Assembly (NCBI GenBank): GCA_035282865.1
Contig: DATEVB010000141.1
Span: 1-23,597 of the forward strand
DNA: 23,597 bases
Source: UBA4744 sp035282865
GTDB lineage: Bacteria > Actinomycetota > Acidimicrobiia > Spongiisociales > UBA4744
Direction of reading: 5' to 3'
Every line of letters begins with the position of its first letter. The stretch's first letter is position 1. Of this stretch, positions 7,791-14,422 are shown in pieces. Below the pieces are notes generated by a model that was not told where the DNA came from, did no database searches, and saw only the letters and a list, made by a program, of their open reading frames with translations. The position numbers were made by a program, and so were the translations under genes.

Positions 7791-8198
7791 GTGACTTTCC
7801 CGCATCACGAGGACGAGGCAGGGTTCACTTCGCTGCAGTTCGCGGTCATGGCCTTCTTCACGATGCTGATCTTTGCCGCGGCGGTGAATCTGGTCGCCAT
7901 GCAGTATCAACGCGGGGCTGTGAGGGTGGCGATCGACGAAGGAGCTCGTCACGGTGCAGCAGCGGCCCATTCGGACCTCGACTGCGAGCTTCTGGCCGAG
8001 TCCATTCTGCGCGGAGAACAGTTCGGCCTCCTGCGAGGGCAACTGGGCGAGGGCATCGATATAGATTGCGAGGTCGTTGGCACAGAGATGGTGGCAACTG
8101 CAGTTGGTTCCTCGATGTGGTGGATCGGGGGTCTTCCCGACCTCGATTTCGCCCTGGAAGGGCGAGCGGTTCTGGAAACATTCACAGAGGACTCGTGA
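7791..8198 (+). CDS. TadE-like pseudopilin 1
   Basis: This 135-residue protein has a short acidic leader (HHEDEAG), then FTSLQFAVMAFFTMLIFAAAVNLVAM, a single N-terminal membrane helix preceded by Gly, followed by an extracytoplasmic domain with two cysteines (about 64 and 92) that could form a disulfide. The G-F junction matches a prepilin peptidase site, but the +5 residue is Gln rather than Glu. The stretch QRGAVRVAIDEGARHGA is typical of TadE-like proteins. The gene starts at GTG 7791, 6 bp after the pilin stop, without a strong ribosome site. It ends in a 4-bp GTGA overlap with the next gene. Confidence 0.78.
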   Translation: MTFPHHEDEAGFTSLQFAVMAFFTMLIFAAAVNLVAMQYQRGAVRVAIDEGARHGAAAAHSDLDCELLAESILRGEQFGLLRGQLGEGIDIDCEVVGTEMVATAVGSSMWWIGGLPDLDFALEGRAVLETFTEDS

Positions 8199-8635
8199 GA
8201 AGGAAGATCCTCACCCCCGAGCACGCTTTTGCCGCGGCTGAGTGGGTCGTCGCCCTCGGGCTGATCATGTTGCCCATGGTGATGATGGTCGGCTCGATAG
8301 CGCCGTGGCTCGCTCGCCAGACGATGGGACGGGAGATGAGCCAGGAAGCAGCTCGCAGCCTTGTGTTGGCGGACGATTGGCAATCGGGCCGAGTGGCTGC
8401 GCAGCAGGTGGCGGACGCCATCGTCGCCAACTACGGGTTGAGTGACGAAGACTGGGACTTCGTTGCGATTCGCACGGAGCCCGAGGGTGCAACGCTCACC
8501 CGTGGCGCGGATGTCGTGGTGGAGATACGAGTTCGCGTTCCGGCCCTGACCATTCCCGGGATCGGTTCGGTAGTCGAGGTCTGGTGGCACACCCGGCATG
8601 TTGAGCATATCGACGACTTCCGGAGCTTCCCGTGA
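8195..8635 (+). CDS. TadE-like pseudopilin 2
   Basis: This 146-residue protein starts at GTG 8195, overlapping the previous stop, with CAGAGG six bases upstream; the longer open frame upstream is a shadow. The N-terminus reads RRKILTPEHA then FAAAEWVVALGLIMLPMVMMVGSIAPW. It has Phe at +1 and Glu at +5 as in true pilins, but Ala instead of Gly at -1, which some prepilin peptidases accept. The remainder (about 40-146) is an extracytoplasmic domain with no cysteine, with a beta-rich part (DVVVEIRVRVPALTIPGIGSVVEV) like the C-terminal region of TadE/TadG proteins. It is probably a minor pilin or pilus-assembly factor. Confidence 0.75.
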   Translation: MRRKILTPEHAFAAAEWVVALGLIMLPMVMMVGSIAPWLARQTMGREMSQEAARSLVLADDWQSGRVAAQQVADAIVANYGLSDEDWDFVAIRTEPEGATLTRGADVVVEIRVRVPALTIPGIGSVVEVWWHTRHVEHIDDFRSFP

Positions 8636-9090
8636 GAGGTTGTTTGAATTTCGAACGCGACGGAGGCTTCACCAGCGTCACTTTCATGTTGATGATGTTG
8701 GTGCTGGTCGTTGCCGTCGGCGCCATCTCCGTCGATCTCTGGCATCTGGTGGCCGAGCACCGCGAGGTCGCCAGCGTGGTCGACGGTGCAGCTATCTCAG
8801 CGGCGAGCGCCGTCGATGTTGAGGCGTTGCGCCGGGTTCCGCCGATGGTGCAGCTACAGCCCGATCAGGCGGTGCAGAGAGCTTGCAGCTACCTGCAAGC
8901 CAACGGAGGCGTGGGGCAATGTCCAGGGCCCGACGCCGAGGTTTTGGTACACGTAGATTCCGTCTCCGTGACGATGCGGCGCCGGGTCGGGCTCACTCTT
9001 CTGGGAATCTTCTCGGGCTTGGACGCTGAGGCCGACACGTCGCCGATCGACGTCGTGGCAACTGCAACGGCCGCTCTCGCTTCCCGGTGA
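8632..9090 (+). CDS. TadE/TadG-like pseudopilin 3
   Basis: This 152-residue protein is the last gene of the Tad operon and starts at GTG 8632 in a GTGA overlap. The leader FERDGG is followed by FTSVTFMLMMLVLVVAVGAISVDLWHLVAEHREVASVVDGAAISAAS. This is a TadG-type N-terminal helix followed by the characteristic helix ending in VDGAALSAA-like residues. The G-F site is present but +5 is Thr, not Glu. Two cysteines (about 84 and 97) and a beta-rich end (VHVDSVSVTMRRRVGLTLL) follow. It lacks the long von Willebrand-type domain of full-length TadG, so it is a short variant. Confidence 0.77.
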   Translation: MRGCLNFERDGGFTSVTFMLMMLVLVVAVGAISVDLWHLVAEHREVASVVDGAAISAASAVDVEALRRVPPMVQLQPDQAVQRACSYLQANGGVGQCPGPDAEVLVHVDSVSVTMRRRVGLTLLGIFSGLDAEADTSPIDVVATATAALASR

Positions 9091-9471
9091 GCGGACATGT
9101 CTGGAAGCCAATCAAGATCGACCGTCCGTTTACCCTATCGACGAGGTTCAAGAGGCCGGCGCGGCCGCCCTTGCCGCTTGGGGGCGGTTGGCGGTGTCCT
9201 TGGACCTGGTCATGGTCTGGTCGGAAGTAAGTCGTTCATGGCTCGTGTGGACCTTGAAGAGGCAGGCTGCCCGGGAACCGGTATCCCCGATCTCGCCGGC
9301 GGATCTGGCGGTTCAAACCAGGGGGAATCACGCAAAGCTCCCTTCTTGGGTCTGCGTGAAATGCCGCGCCCTTGAGCATCCCGCGTCAACCATCCCAAAC
9401 TCTGGTGGCGGTAGGCGCGTAGGTTGGTGATCGGAGCGTTATCCGGTCGATGAGCGCAGAAGGGAGGACCG
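9091..9471. other. Intergenic region after the pilus operon holding an HNH-gene scrap
   Basis: This 381-bp stretch has no convincing gene. Short open frames exist on both strands but lack ribosome sites and family resemblance. Its one recognisable content is the 64-bp minus-strand fragment at 9270-9333 matching the intact HNH endonuclease. No clear rho-independent terminator follows the pilus operon. Confidence 0.6.
9270..9333 (-). pseudogene. Decayed fragment of a DUF222 HNH endonuclease gene
   Basis: The bases match 11043-11106, inside the intact HNH gene, with only about four position-by-position differences over 64 bp. In the minus-strand frame the fragment reads VIPPG-LNRQIRRRDRGYRFPGS against VIPPW-LNRQIRRRDRGCRFPGC in the intact protein. 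Both zinc-binding cysteines of the CRFPGC motif are changed (to Tyr and Ser). Similarity stops abruptly on both sides. It is most simply the remains of a second copy of this gene. Confidence 0.7.
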
Positions 9472-9828
9472 ATGACCGGTGATCACCTGGAAGCCGCCGC
9501 GGCAGCTCTGCAAGCGTTGGACTCCAAGTCGCTGGTCGGTTCGTATACCGACGGTTTCGTCTTCGAGGATGCTGCCTCCGGTGAGACGATCACCAGCAAA
9601 GAGAACCTGCACGGATACTTCGAGGCATTGTTCTCGATGCCCGATGTCAGGTTCACCGATGTCGTGCTCCGTCAGTGCGGGGACTGGGGTGTGGGGACCT
9701 GGGTGTGGTCGGGGACCGATCGGAAGGGTGACCCATTCTCGGTGAGGGGTGCCTCGATCTTCGACCTCGCCGATGGTGGGATCCGACGGGAGACCATCTT
9801 CTACGATCCCCGACCAGCCCTTGGATAG
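9472..9828 (+). CDS. NTF2/SnoaL-like small protein
   Basis: This 118-residue cytosolic protein looks like the NTF2/SnoaL alpha+beta cone fold. An N-terminal helix (LEAAAAALQALDSKSLVGSY) leads into YTDGFVFEDAASGETITSK, then a helix HGYFEALFSMPDVRF, and strands WGVGTWVWSGTDRKGDPFSVRGASIFDLADGGIRRETIFYD. The family includes ketosteroid isomerase-like enzymes, polyketide cyclases and binding proteins. The order W-x-G-T and RGASIFDL is typical of unassigned SnoaL-like proteins, so no reaction can be named. A strong ribosome site (AAGGGAGG) is 6-7 bases before the ATG. It appears to be a single-gene unit with a hairpin 22 bp after its stop. Confidence 0.75.
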   Translation: MTGDHLEAAAAALQALDSKSLVGSYTDGFVFEDAASGETITSKENLHGYFEALFSMPDVRFTDVVLRQCGDWGVGTWVWSGTDRKGDPFSVRGASIFDLADGGIRRETIFYDPRPALG

Positions 9829-9850
9829 ACAACCAGCCAGTCGGGTGGCA

Positions 9851-9866
9851 GCGACGCTCCCGTCGC
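9851..9866 (+). terminator. Hairpin after the NTF2-like gene
   Basis: GCGACG-CTCC-CGTCGC forms a perfect 6-bp GC-rich stem with a 4-base loop, 22 bp after the gene's stop. There is no U-tract, so it would be a non-canonical terminator of the kind often seen in high-GC Gram-positives, or an RNA-stabilising end. Confidence 0.4.
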
Positions 9867-10158
9867 AGAAATCGCCAAGGGTTTCCGGGTGAGAGGCCGA
9901 CTGTCACCTCACGCCACCGCCGAAATATCCGGGTACGGTCGCCCGGTGACGTCCGGTGAGTTTTCCCTTTCCCGGAGGATGGAGCGCTGAGCTGGTAGGG
10001 GGTGCCGGAGGTGAGGGTTGCCCATACCCGGGAGACCAGCGCACCAGTGCCCCGAAGGTCGGGGGTTCAAACCCACCCTCCGCTGCGAACGGCAGTCCGC
10101 CACCAGCGAATCTTCTCGCGGCAGGTCATCCAAGATGCCGCGTCGTCGTGTAGGTTTG

Positions 10159-10184
10159 AGGGTGTTTCCCGTCGGGAGCACCCT
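10159..10184 (+). promoter_or_regulatory. 26-bp hairpin in the presumed 5' leader of the membrane protein gene
   Basis: AGGGTG pairs with CACCCT and the inner TCCC pairs with GGGA around a GTC loop, leaving two unpaired T on one side and one G on the other. It lies 26 bp before the ATG and just ahead of the ribosome site AGGAGGTG. A TAGGTT box (10151-10156) immediately upstream could be the -10, which would put the hairpin at the very 5' end of the mRNA. It may stabilise the transcript or serve as an operator. Confidence 0.4.
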
Positions 10185-10210
10185 GGTCGGACACCCAGAG
10201 GAGGTGACGG

Positions 10211-10693
10211 ATGACTGATCATGAAAACACTCACGAGGTCCGCCGGCGCCGTCGCAGGGTTGACCGGCGAGTTATCAGCCCGGCGCAGATAGTTGCCGGG
10301 ATCATCGGCCTGGCCCTCGTGGTCATTGGTGGTGTGGCTCTGGCCCGGGTTGGGCTCGGTTCCTTGACCGGTGACACCACGACCGTGCTCGGTATCGGCC
10401 ACACCCCTCTGTTGGGTCTGATCGATGTCGTCGCCGGGTTGTTCTTCCTGGGTGCGGCCGCTTCCTCCGGTGTGCGCGGCACCTTGATCGGGCTCAGCCT
10501 GGTTGCGATTGCCTTCGGGGCAATCGTTGCCATCGAGCCAGATGCCTTCGATTCGGCTCTGGGTGGAGGTCGTGAACTAGGCCTTCTCTACCTCATCGTC
10601 GGTGTCGTGGGTCTGCTGGCGGCCTTGGCATTCCGGACCACGGTGATCGACCGGGTCGCCACCGAGGAACACGACGCCACCACCACCCAGTGA
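10211..10693 (+). CDS. Small four-helix membrane protein with basic N-terminus
   Basis: This 160-residue integral membrane protein has a strongly basic cytosolic N-terminus (RRRRRRVDRR, about 11-20) and four hydrophobic helices at about 27-48 (VAGIIGLALVVIGGVAL), 65-85 (LLGLIDVVAGLFFLGAAA), 90-110 (LIGLSLVAIAFGAIVAI) and 122-143 (LGLLYLIVGVVGLLAALAF). It ends in a short polar tail (EEHDATTTQ). The arrangement resembles DUF4383-like or similar small actinobacterial membrane proteins, but I cannot assign a family firmly. The start is well supported by GAGGAGGTGACGG directly upstream. It stands alone and is convergent with the HNH gene. Confidence 0.78.
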   Translation: MTDHENTHEVRRRRRRVDRRVISPAQIVAGIIGLALVVIGGVALARVGLGSLTGDTTTVLGIGHTPLLGLIDVVAGLFFLGAAASSGVRGTLIGLSLVAIAFGAIVAIEPDAFDSALGGGRELGLLYLIVGVVGLLAALAFRTTVIDRVATEEHDATTTQ

Positions 10694-10726
10694 CGGGCTG
10701 GTGTCCCGTGTCTTGGGTTCGTGCTG

Positions 10727-10749
10727 ATTTCGCCCTGGGCGGGTGAAAT
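10727..10749. terminator. Possible bidirectional hairpin between convergent genes
   Basis: ATTTCGCC pairs with GGTGAAAT (one G-U pair) around a 7-base loop, placed between the stop of the membrane protein gene and the stop of the convergent HNH gene. It lacks a T-run in either direction, so the call is weak. Confidence 0.3.
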
Positions 10750-10792
10750 TCTGTACAAGACTTACGTTACGGACTGTCGGCGAGGGCGGCTT

Positions 10793-11941
10793 CTAGCGTC
10801 CGGAGCACGGGGTCGATCGGCCTCTGGCGGGTTTCTCGTCTGAGTGCGTCGAGTCGCGGTTGGTACGGGCGGGTCTGATGAAGATGAGTTCGCCGTTGGG
10901 ACTTCCCTCGATCTTCCAGCCTGCTTCATGGACGAGGCGGTGGTGGTAGCCACACAAGGTGGCGAGATTGTCGAGGTCGGTAGGACCTCCGCTGGCCCAG
11001 TGGACAAGGTGATGGGCGTGGCCCCAGCGGGTTCGTTCACAACCCGGGAACCGGCATCCCCGATCTCGCCGGCGGATCTGGCGGTTCAACCAGGGGGGAA
11101 TCACGCGGCTGAGGCGACCGATCGCGACCGGGACCCCGCCCGCTCCATCCAACACGGTCTGCAGGCGGGCATCGCAAGCGAGCCGGCGAGCGGTCTGAGG
11201 GCCGATGGTGGGCCCGTGTTCGATCTCTGCGATCCCCTGGGCGTTGGTGAGGGTCTCGAGGTCGACGTGAACCACGAGGCTGGCCCGGTCCGGGTCGGGG
11301 TCGGACCCCAGGCGGGTCGAGGCGATTTCAACCAGGGCGTCGGCGAGGCGCACGTCGAGCGATTCGTAGACCTGGTTGTGGGCGCGGCGGGGTACCTGGC
11401 TTTCGGCCCGTTCGAGGGCCTTTTCGATGATGGCACCTTCGGTACCGGGGATTCTCCCGTGCAGGTGGAGCCACTGGCGATCACGGTCCCACCATTTGCG
11501 TAGCGACCGCTTGGCGTTGGCCTCTTCGGTTTCGTCGGGGACCCGGCACCGGCGGGCCAGGGTGTGAACCTCAGAAGCGGAGAGGCCCTGAGCTTCCCCG
11601 GCAAGGACCACATCGGTGGCCGGGGTGGCGATTTGGGTCAGGGAAAGAGTCTTGTCCCACGACAAACGGCCTTCGCCGAGCGCCTGCGCAACGGCAGGGA
11701 GGGCGTCGAGGGCCCGACCGACGGAAACCATCCGGGCGGCCGTCCCATGAGCGATGCCAAGCTGGGCGGCCGGCCAGGAGGTCATCGACGTCGCCCCATC
11801 CTCTTTCCACGACTCGGTGCGATCGTGAGCAGCGATCACTTCGACCAGAGCGCGGCGAATGGCACACTCGGCGGCATACAACTGCAAGATGGCGTCCGAC
11901 CGCTCCCCGGCCGGTCTGCTCTCGACTGCATTGCCATCCAT
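10793..11941 (-). CDS. DUF222-type HNH endonuclease
   Basis: This 382-residue protein has a helical N-terminal DUF222 (13E12-repeat-like) region and a C-terminal HNH nuclease. The N-terminal part contains AECAIRRALVEVIAAHDRT, TSWPAAQLGIAHGTAARMVSV and a helix LSWDKTLSLTQIATP. The nuclease shows CRFPGC and LCGYHH (Cys pairs of a zinc site), AHHLVHWASGG (catalytic His) and DNLATLCGYHHRLVHE. These genes are very abundant and multi-copy in Actinobacteria, with features of mobile or selfish elements; their biological role is unsettled. I chose ATG 11939-11941 because AGGGG lies upstream; the GTG at 12007 would add 22 residues unlike the family. A 64-bp piece of a relative lies at 9270-9333. It stands alone on the minus strand. 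Confidence 0.85.
   Translation of the reverse strand: MDGNAVESRPAGERSDAILQLYAAECAIRRALVEVIAAHDRTESWKEDGATSMTSWPAAQLGIAHGTAARMVSVGRALDALPAVAQALGEGRLSWDKTLSLTQIATPATDVVLAGEAQGLSASEVHTLARRCRVPDETEEANAKRSLRKWWDRDRQWLHLHGRIPGTEGAIIEKALERAESQVPRRAHNQVYESLDVRLADALVEIASTRLGSDPDPDRASLVVHVDLETLTNAQGIAEIEHGPTIGPQTARRLACDARLQTVLDGAGGVPVAIGRLSRVIPPWLNRQIRRRDRGCRFPGCERTRWGHAHHLVHWASGGPTDLDNLATLCGYHHRLVHEAGWKIEGSPNGELIFIRPARTNRDSTHSDEKPARGRSTPCSGR
11043..11106. repeat. Intact partner of the 64-bp HNH repeat
   Basis: This segment of the HNH gene encodes the conserved VIPPW...RFPGC block. It is almost identical to the degraded fragment at 9270-9333 in the same orientation, 1.8 kb away. Confidence 0.7.
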
Positions 11942-12136
11942 CACATGCCCCTGTCTCCATAAGCACCGGGGAAGTGATAGGTCAACCATACGACTCGGGT
12001 ACGACACAAAACCGGGGGAGCGCCGCCAGCCGGCCTGCCACTCCCGCCTTCCGGTAGGTCACCTGCCGAAGCAACGTGGGGTCAAGGATCAAGGGGACCA
12101 TAAGCTCACGGTTTCGCCCGCAACCCGATGGGCATC

Positions 12137-12142
12137 TACCGT
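12137..12142 (+). promoter_or_regulatory. Candidate leaderless -10 box (TACCGT) of the alpha/beta hydrolase gene
   Basis: TACCGT is followed by six bases and GTG 12149. This is the same hexamer and spacing as for the cysteine synthase gene. If used, the in-frame ATG at 12128 would lie upstream of the transcript start. Confidence 0.35.
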
Positions 12143-12148
12143 GAGGTC

Positions 12149-13150
12149 GTGTTGAGAGTGCTCTATGTGACCAAGCTGCTGCTGGCGGTGCTGGGAGCCG
12201 TGGTGCGCCAGGTCTTCCACCGGCTGTTGCGCGGTCCGCTGGTGACGTCGTGGCCCTGGTATGTCGAGCTGCGGATGGTGGCGATACGTGCCTTTCTCGT
12301 GGCCTCGGCCACCGGCGGCGACCGGTCGGGCAGGCGTGCCCTGGAAGCCGACCTTGATCCGCGCCTACCGAGGTCGCTGCGTCAGATCATGAGGACCGAG
12401 CGAGCCACCGTTGGTGGCATACCGGGGGAGTGGGTCACCCGCCACCATACCCGGGAGAACGATCCGACGATCCTCTACCTGCACGGGGGGGCATACCTGG
12501 CCGGCAGTCCGGCCACCCACCGGCGGTTCATCTCCCGCCTCACCTGGATGACCAGGGCCACCACCTTCGCCGCCGACTATCGCCTGGCCCCTCGGCACAG
12601 ATTCCCGGCGGCCGTCGATGACGCCGAAGCCGCTTACCTCGGTCTACTCGAGATGGGCGTCGAGCCGGGCCGGTTGATCGTCGCCGGAGACTCGGCGGGA
12701 GGAGGGCTCACCTGCGCTTTGCTGCAGCGGCTTCGCCAACACGACCATCCGCAGCCTGCCGGAGCGGTCCTCTTCTCTCCATACACCGATCTCGAGCACA
12801 CCGCTCCATCCATCCAGGCCAACGCCGCGACGGATTATCTCCCGATGGGGTCGACCATGGCGAACACGTTCTACGTGGGAGATGCCGATCCGAAGCATCC
12901 TGAGGCATCGCCCATGTACGGGGATTACACCGGTGTCGCCCCGCTGCTGGTCTTGGCCGGGGGGAGGGAGATGATCCTCGACGATTCGGTCAGGCTAGTC
13001 GAGAAGGCCAGGACCGATGGGGCGGATGTGACCCTCCACATCGAGGACGACATGTTCCATGTCTGGCCGGCGCTGCTCCCAAAACACGAAGCAACCCGTC
13101 GCACACTGGCTAAGGTCGCCGAATTCGTGCTGGAGAAGACCAAAGCCTGA
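12149..13150 (+). CDS. Alpha/beta hydrolase of the hormone-sensitive-lipase (HSL) type
   Basis: This 333-residue esterase/lipase has the HSL-family oxyanion motif HGGAYLAGS (about 112-120), the nucleophile elbow GDSAGGG with catalytic Ser at about 182, the acid in ILDDS (about Asp 278) and the His in FHVWPALLP (about 304). A hydrophobic N-terminal helix (VTKLLLAVLGAVVRQVF) probably anchors it in the membrane. The segment FAADYRLAPRHRFPAAVDDA is typical of the family. The family hydrolyses short to medium acyl esters; the natural substrate is unknown. ATG 12128 in the same frame adds seven residues and also lacks a Shine-Dalgarno; I prefer GTG 12149 because of the -10 placement. No operon partner is evident. 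Confidence 0.85.
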   Translation: MLRVLYVTKLLLAVLGAVVRQVFHRLLRGPLVTSWPWYVELRMVAIRAFLVASATGGDRSGRRALEADLDPRLPRSLRQIMRTERATVGGIPGEWVTRHHTRENDPTILYLHGGAYLAGSPATHRRFISRLTWMTRATTFAADYRLAPRHRFPAAVDDAEAAYLGLLEMGVEPGRLIVAGDSAGGGLTCALLQRLRQHDHPQPAGAVLFSPYTDLEHTAPSIQANAATDYLPMGSTMANTFYVGDADPKHPEASPMYGDYTGVAPLLVLAGGREMILDDSVRLVEKARTDGADVTLHIEDDMFHVWPALLPKHEATRRTLAKVAEFVLEKTKA

Positions 13151-13213
13151 GAGCACGAGAAACGGATCAGTTGGTTGCGCACTGCTGTGAGGTGGATACC
13201 CGCGAGTCTCTCA

Positions 13214-13219
13214 TATGAT
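13214..13219 (+). promoter_or_regulatory. Candidate -10 box (TATGAT) ahead of the small ORF and adenosine deaminase
   Basis: TATGAT fits the -10 consensus at five of six positions in an otherwise GC-rich 117-bp gap after the hydrolase gene. A -35 is not clear. Initiation would start about 40 nt before the small ORF, whose ribosome site AGAGGGAG follows at 13254-13261. Confidence 0.4.
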
Positions 13220-13267
13220 CTCTACTCGCAGCACCAGGATGTCTGAACGCATCAGAGGGAGATGGCC

Positions 13268-13378
13268 ATGAACGGACCAACATCGGCTGAGGGCGGCGCC
13301 ATCAGCGGCGCATCGGTGAACGTGCTGCCGGTGGAGGACCACGGGCAGATCGAACTGCAGCTGTTCTTCGCCCACTGA
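13268..13378 (+). CDS. Possible 36-residue small protein upstream of adenosine deaminase
   Basis: A short frame with a good ribosome site (AGAGGGAG, 6 bases before the ATG) encodes 36 residues starting MNGPTSAEGGAISGASVNV and ending IELQLFFAH. It ends 23 bp before the deaminase ATG. It is not a transmembrane or obviously basic peptide; the N-terminal half is Gly/Ser/Ala-rich and the C-terminal half alternates polar and hydrophobic residues like a beta strand. No leader-peptide features (runs of one amino acid, terminator hairpin) are visible. It could be a genuine small protein, a coupling uORF for the deaminase, or chance. An in-frame ATG at 13262 is too close to the ribosome site. Confidence 0.4.
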   Translation: MNGPTSAEGGAISGASVNVLPVEDHGQIELQLFFAH

Positions 13379-13401
13379 CCAACGTCTGTTTGAATTCCCC
13401 G

Positions 13402-14403
13402 ATGCGAGATTGGTCGTCCATGCCGAAAGTGGAGCTGCACCTGCACCTGGAAGGCGCTATCCCGCTTCCGACCCTGTGGGAGCTGATCGAGCGGCACGGG
13501 GGCGACGGAACCATCCGCACACCGGATCAGCTGGTGGACTGGTTCACCTACCGGGACTTCGCCCATTTCATGGAGACCTGGGTGTGGATGAACGGCTTCC
13601 TCCGCGATTATGAAGACTTCACTTATGCCGCCGAGGCCGTCGCCAGGCACCTCGCCTCCCAGAACATCGTGTATGCAGAGTCGTTCTTCTCGCCGAGCGA
13701 CTTCCGGCGCCAGGGGTTGAGGCCGCAAGAGCTAGCGCTCGCCATCCGGGCCGGACTCGACCGGGTTCCGGAGATCGAGGTGCCGTTGATCGTCGACCTC
13801 GTGCGCGACCGGGGATCCGACGGTACTGCTCGGACCCTGGCTGCCATCACCGAAGTGGCGGGCGAGGCACACGTGATCGGCATCGGAATCGGCGGTTACG
13901 AAGCCGAACACCCACCGGAACTCTTCGCCGACGTGTACCGGACCGCCCGTGACTCGGGTTTCCACGTGACGGCTCACGCCGGGGAGGCGGCAGGTCCGGA
14001 GAGTGTGTGGGGGGCGATCAGAGTCTTGGAGGTCGAGCGGATCGGGCACGGGATCCGGTCTGCCGAGGACCCGGCCCTGGTCGACTACCTGATCGAACAT
14101 CGAATCCCCCTAGAAGTGTGCCCGACCTCCAACATCCGGACCGCAGTGGTGCGCGAGTGGGAAAGCCATCCGGCCCGCCATTTGATCGAAGCGGGGGTGG
14201 TGTTCACGGTCAACACAGACGACCCGGCGCTGTTCCACTCCTCACTGGCGGGCGAATATCAGGTGCTCGAAGAGCGGTTTGGGCTGGGGGAGGAAGCGAT
14301 CCGTCGCATCTCGCTGGCGGCGGTGGAAGCCTCCTGGGCGCCTGCGGAAACAAAGCTTCACCTGGAAACGCTCCTCAACTCCTGGTGGGACGCTGCGGAG
14401 TGA
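13402..14403 (+). CDS. add: Adenosine deaminase family protein
   Basis: This 333-residue zinc amidohydrolase would convert adenosine to inosine and ammonia in the cytosol. Visible motifs are the metal-binding HLHLEG (about 13-18), the zinc His and catalytic Glu in HAGEA (about 192-196), GHGIRS (about 216), CPTSN (about 240-244) and the metal-binding NTDDP (about 271-275). Length and order match the family, which also includes adenine deaminases, N6-methyl-AMP deaminase and aminodeoxyfutalosine deaminase, so exact substrate is inferred. ATG 13402 is chosen because family members carry a short lead before the PKxELHLHLEG motif; TTG 13390 and ATG 13420 are alternatives. The next gene, 19 bp downstream, makes adenosine from SAM, which supports adenosine as substrate. 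Confidence 0.87.
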   Translation: MRDWSSMPKVELHLHLEGAIPLPTLWELIERHGGDGTIRTPDQLVDWFTYRDFAHFMETWVWMNGFLRDYEDFTYAAEAVARHLASQNIVYAESFFSPSDFRRQGLRPQELALAIRAGLDRVPEIEVPLIVDLVRDRGSDGTARTLAAITEVAGEAHVIGIGIGGYEAEHPPELFADVYRTARDSGFHVTAHAGEAAGPESVWGAIRVLEVERIGHGIRSAEDPALVDYLIEHRIPLEVCPTSNIRTAVVREWESHPARHLIEAGVVFTVNTDDPALFHSSLAGEYQVLEERFGLGEEAIRRISLAAVEASWAPAETKLHLETLLNSWWDAAE

Positions 14404-14410
14404 CCCGGCG

Positions 14411-14416
14411 TACAAT
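14411..14416 (+). promoter_or_regulatory. Candidate leaderless -10 box (TACAAT) of the SAM hydrolase gene
   Basis: TACAAT is followed by CTCGCC and then the ATG at 14423. There is no Shine-Dalgarno. It sits in the 19-bp gap after the deaminase stop, so the SAM hydrolase could be transcribed both with the deaminase and from its own start. Confidence 0.5.
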
Positions 14417-14422
14417 CTCGCC

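Larger units (their letters stand above)
9829..10210. other. Intergenic region with two hairpins and a tRNA-like T-arm
   Basis: This 382-bp stretch has no credible protein gene. It holds a terminator-like hairpin at 9851-9866, a tRNA-like segment around 9972-10085 that does not fold into a standard cloverleaf, and a stable hairpin at 10159-10184 in front of the next gene. Confidence 0.55.

Noticed and set aside
9097..9375. 92-residue plus-strand frame after the pilus operon
   Set aside because: Arg/Gly-rich text without family resemblance, no ribosome site, and it runs antisense through the HNH gene scrap.
10004..10085. Intact tRNA gene on the plus strand
   Set aside because: The T-arm and acceptor 3' strand look right, but no 5-bp anticodon stem with a U33-containing loop can be formed at the required distance and the 3' end reads GCGA rather than CCA.
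10844..11503. 219-residue plus-strand frame opposite the HNH endonuclease
   Set aside because: Mirror of the HNH coding frame; the HNH motifs are unambiguous on the minus strand.
14279..14422. N-terminal extension of the SAM hydrolase frame
   Set aside because: The bases belong to the deaminase C-terminus in another frame, and family members begin at the MSFITLSTDFG equivalent.
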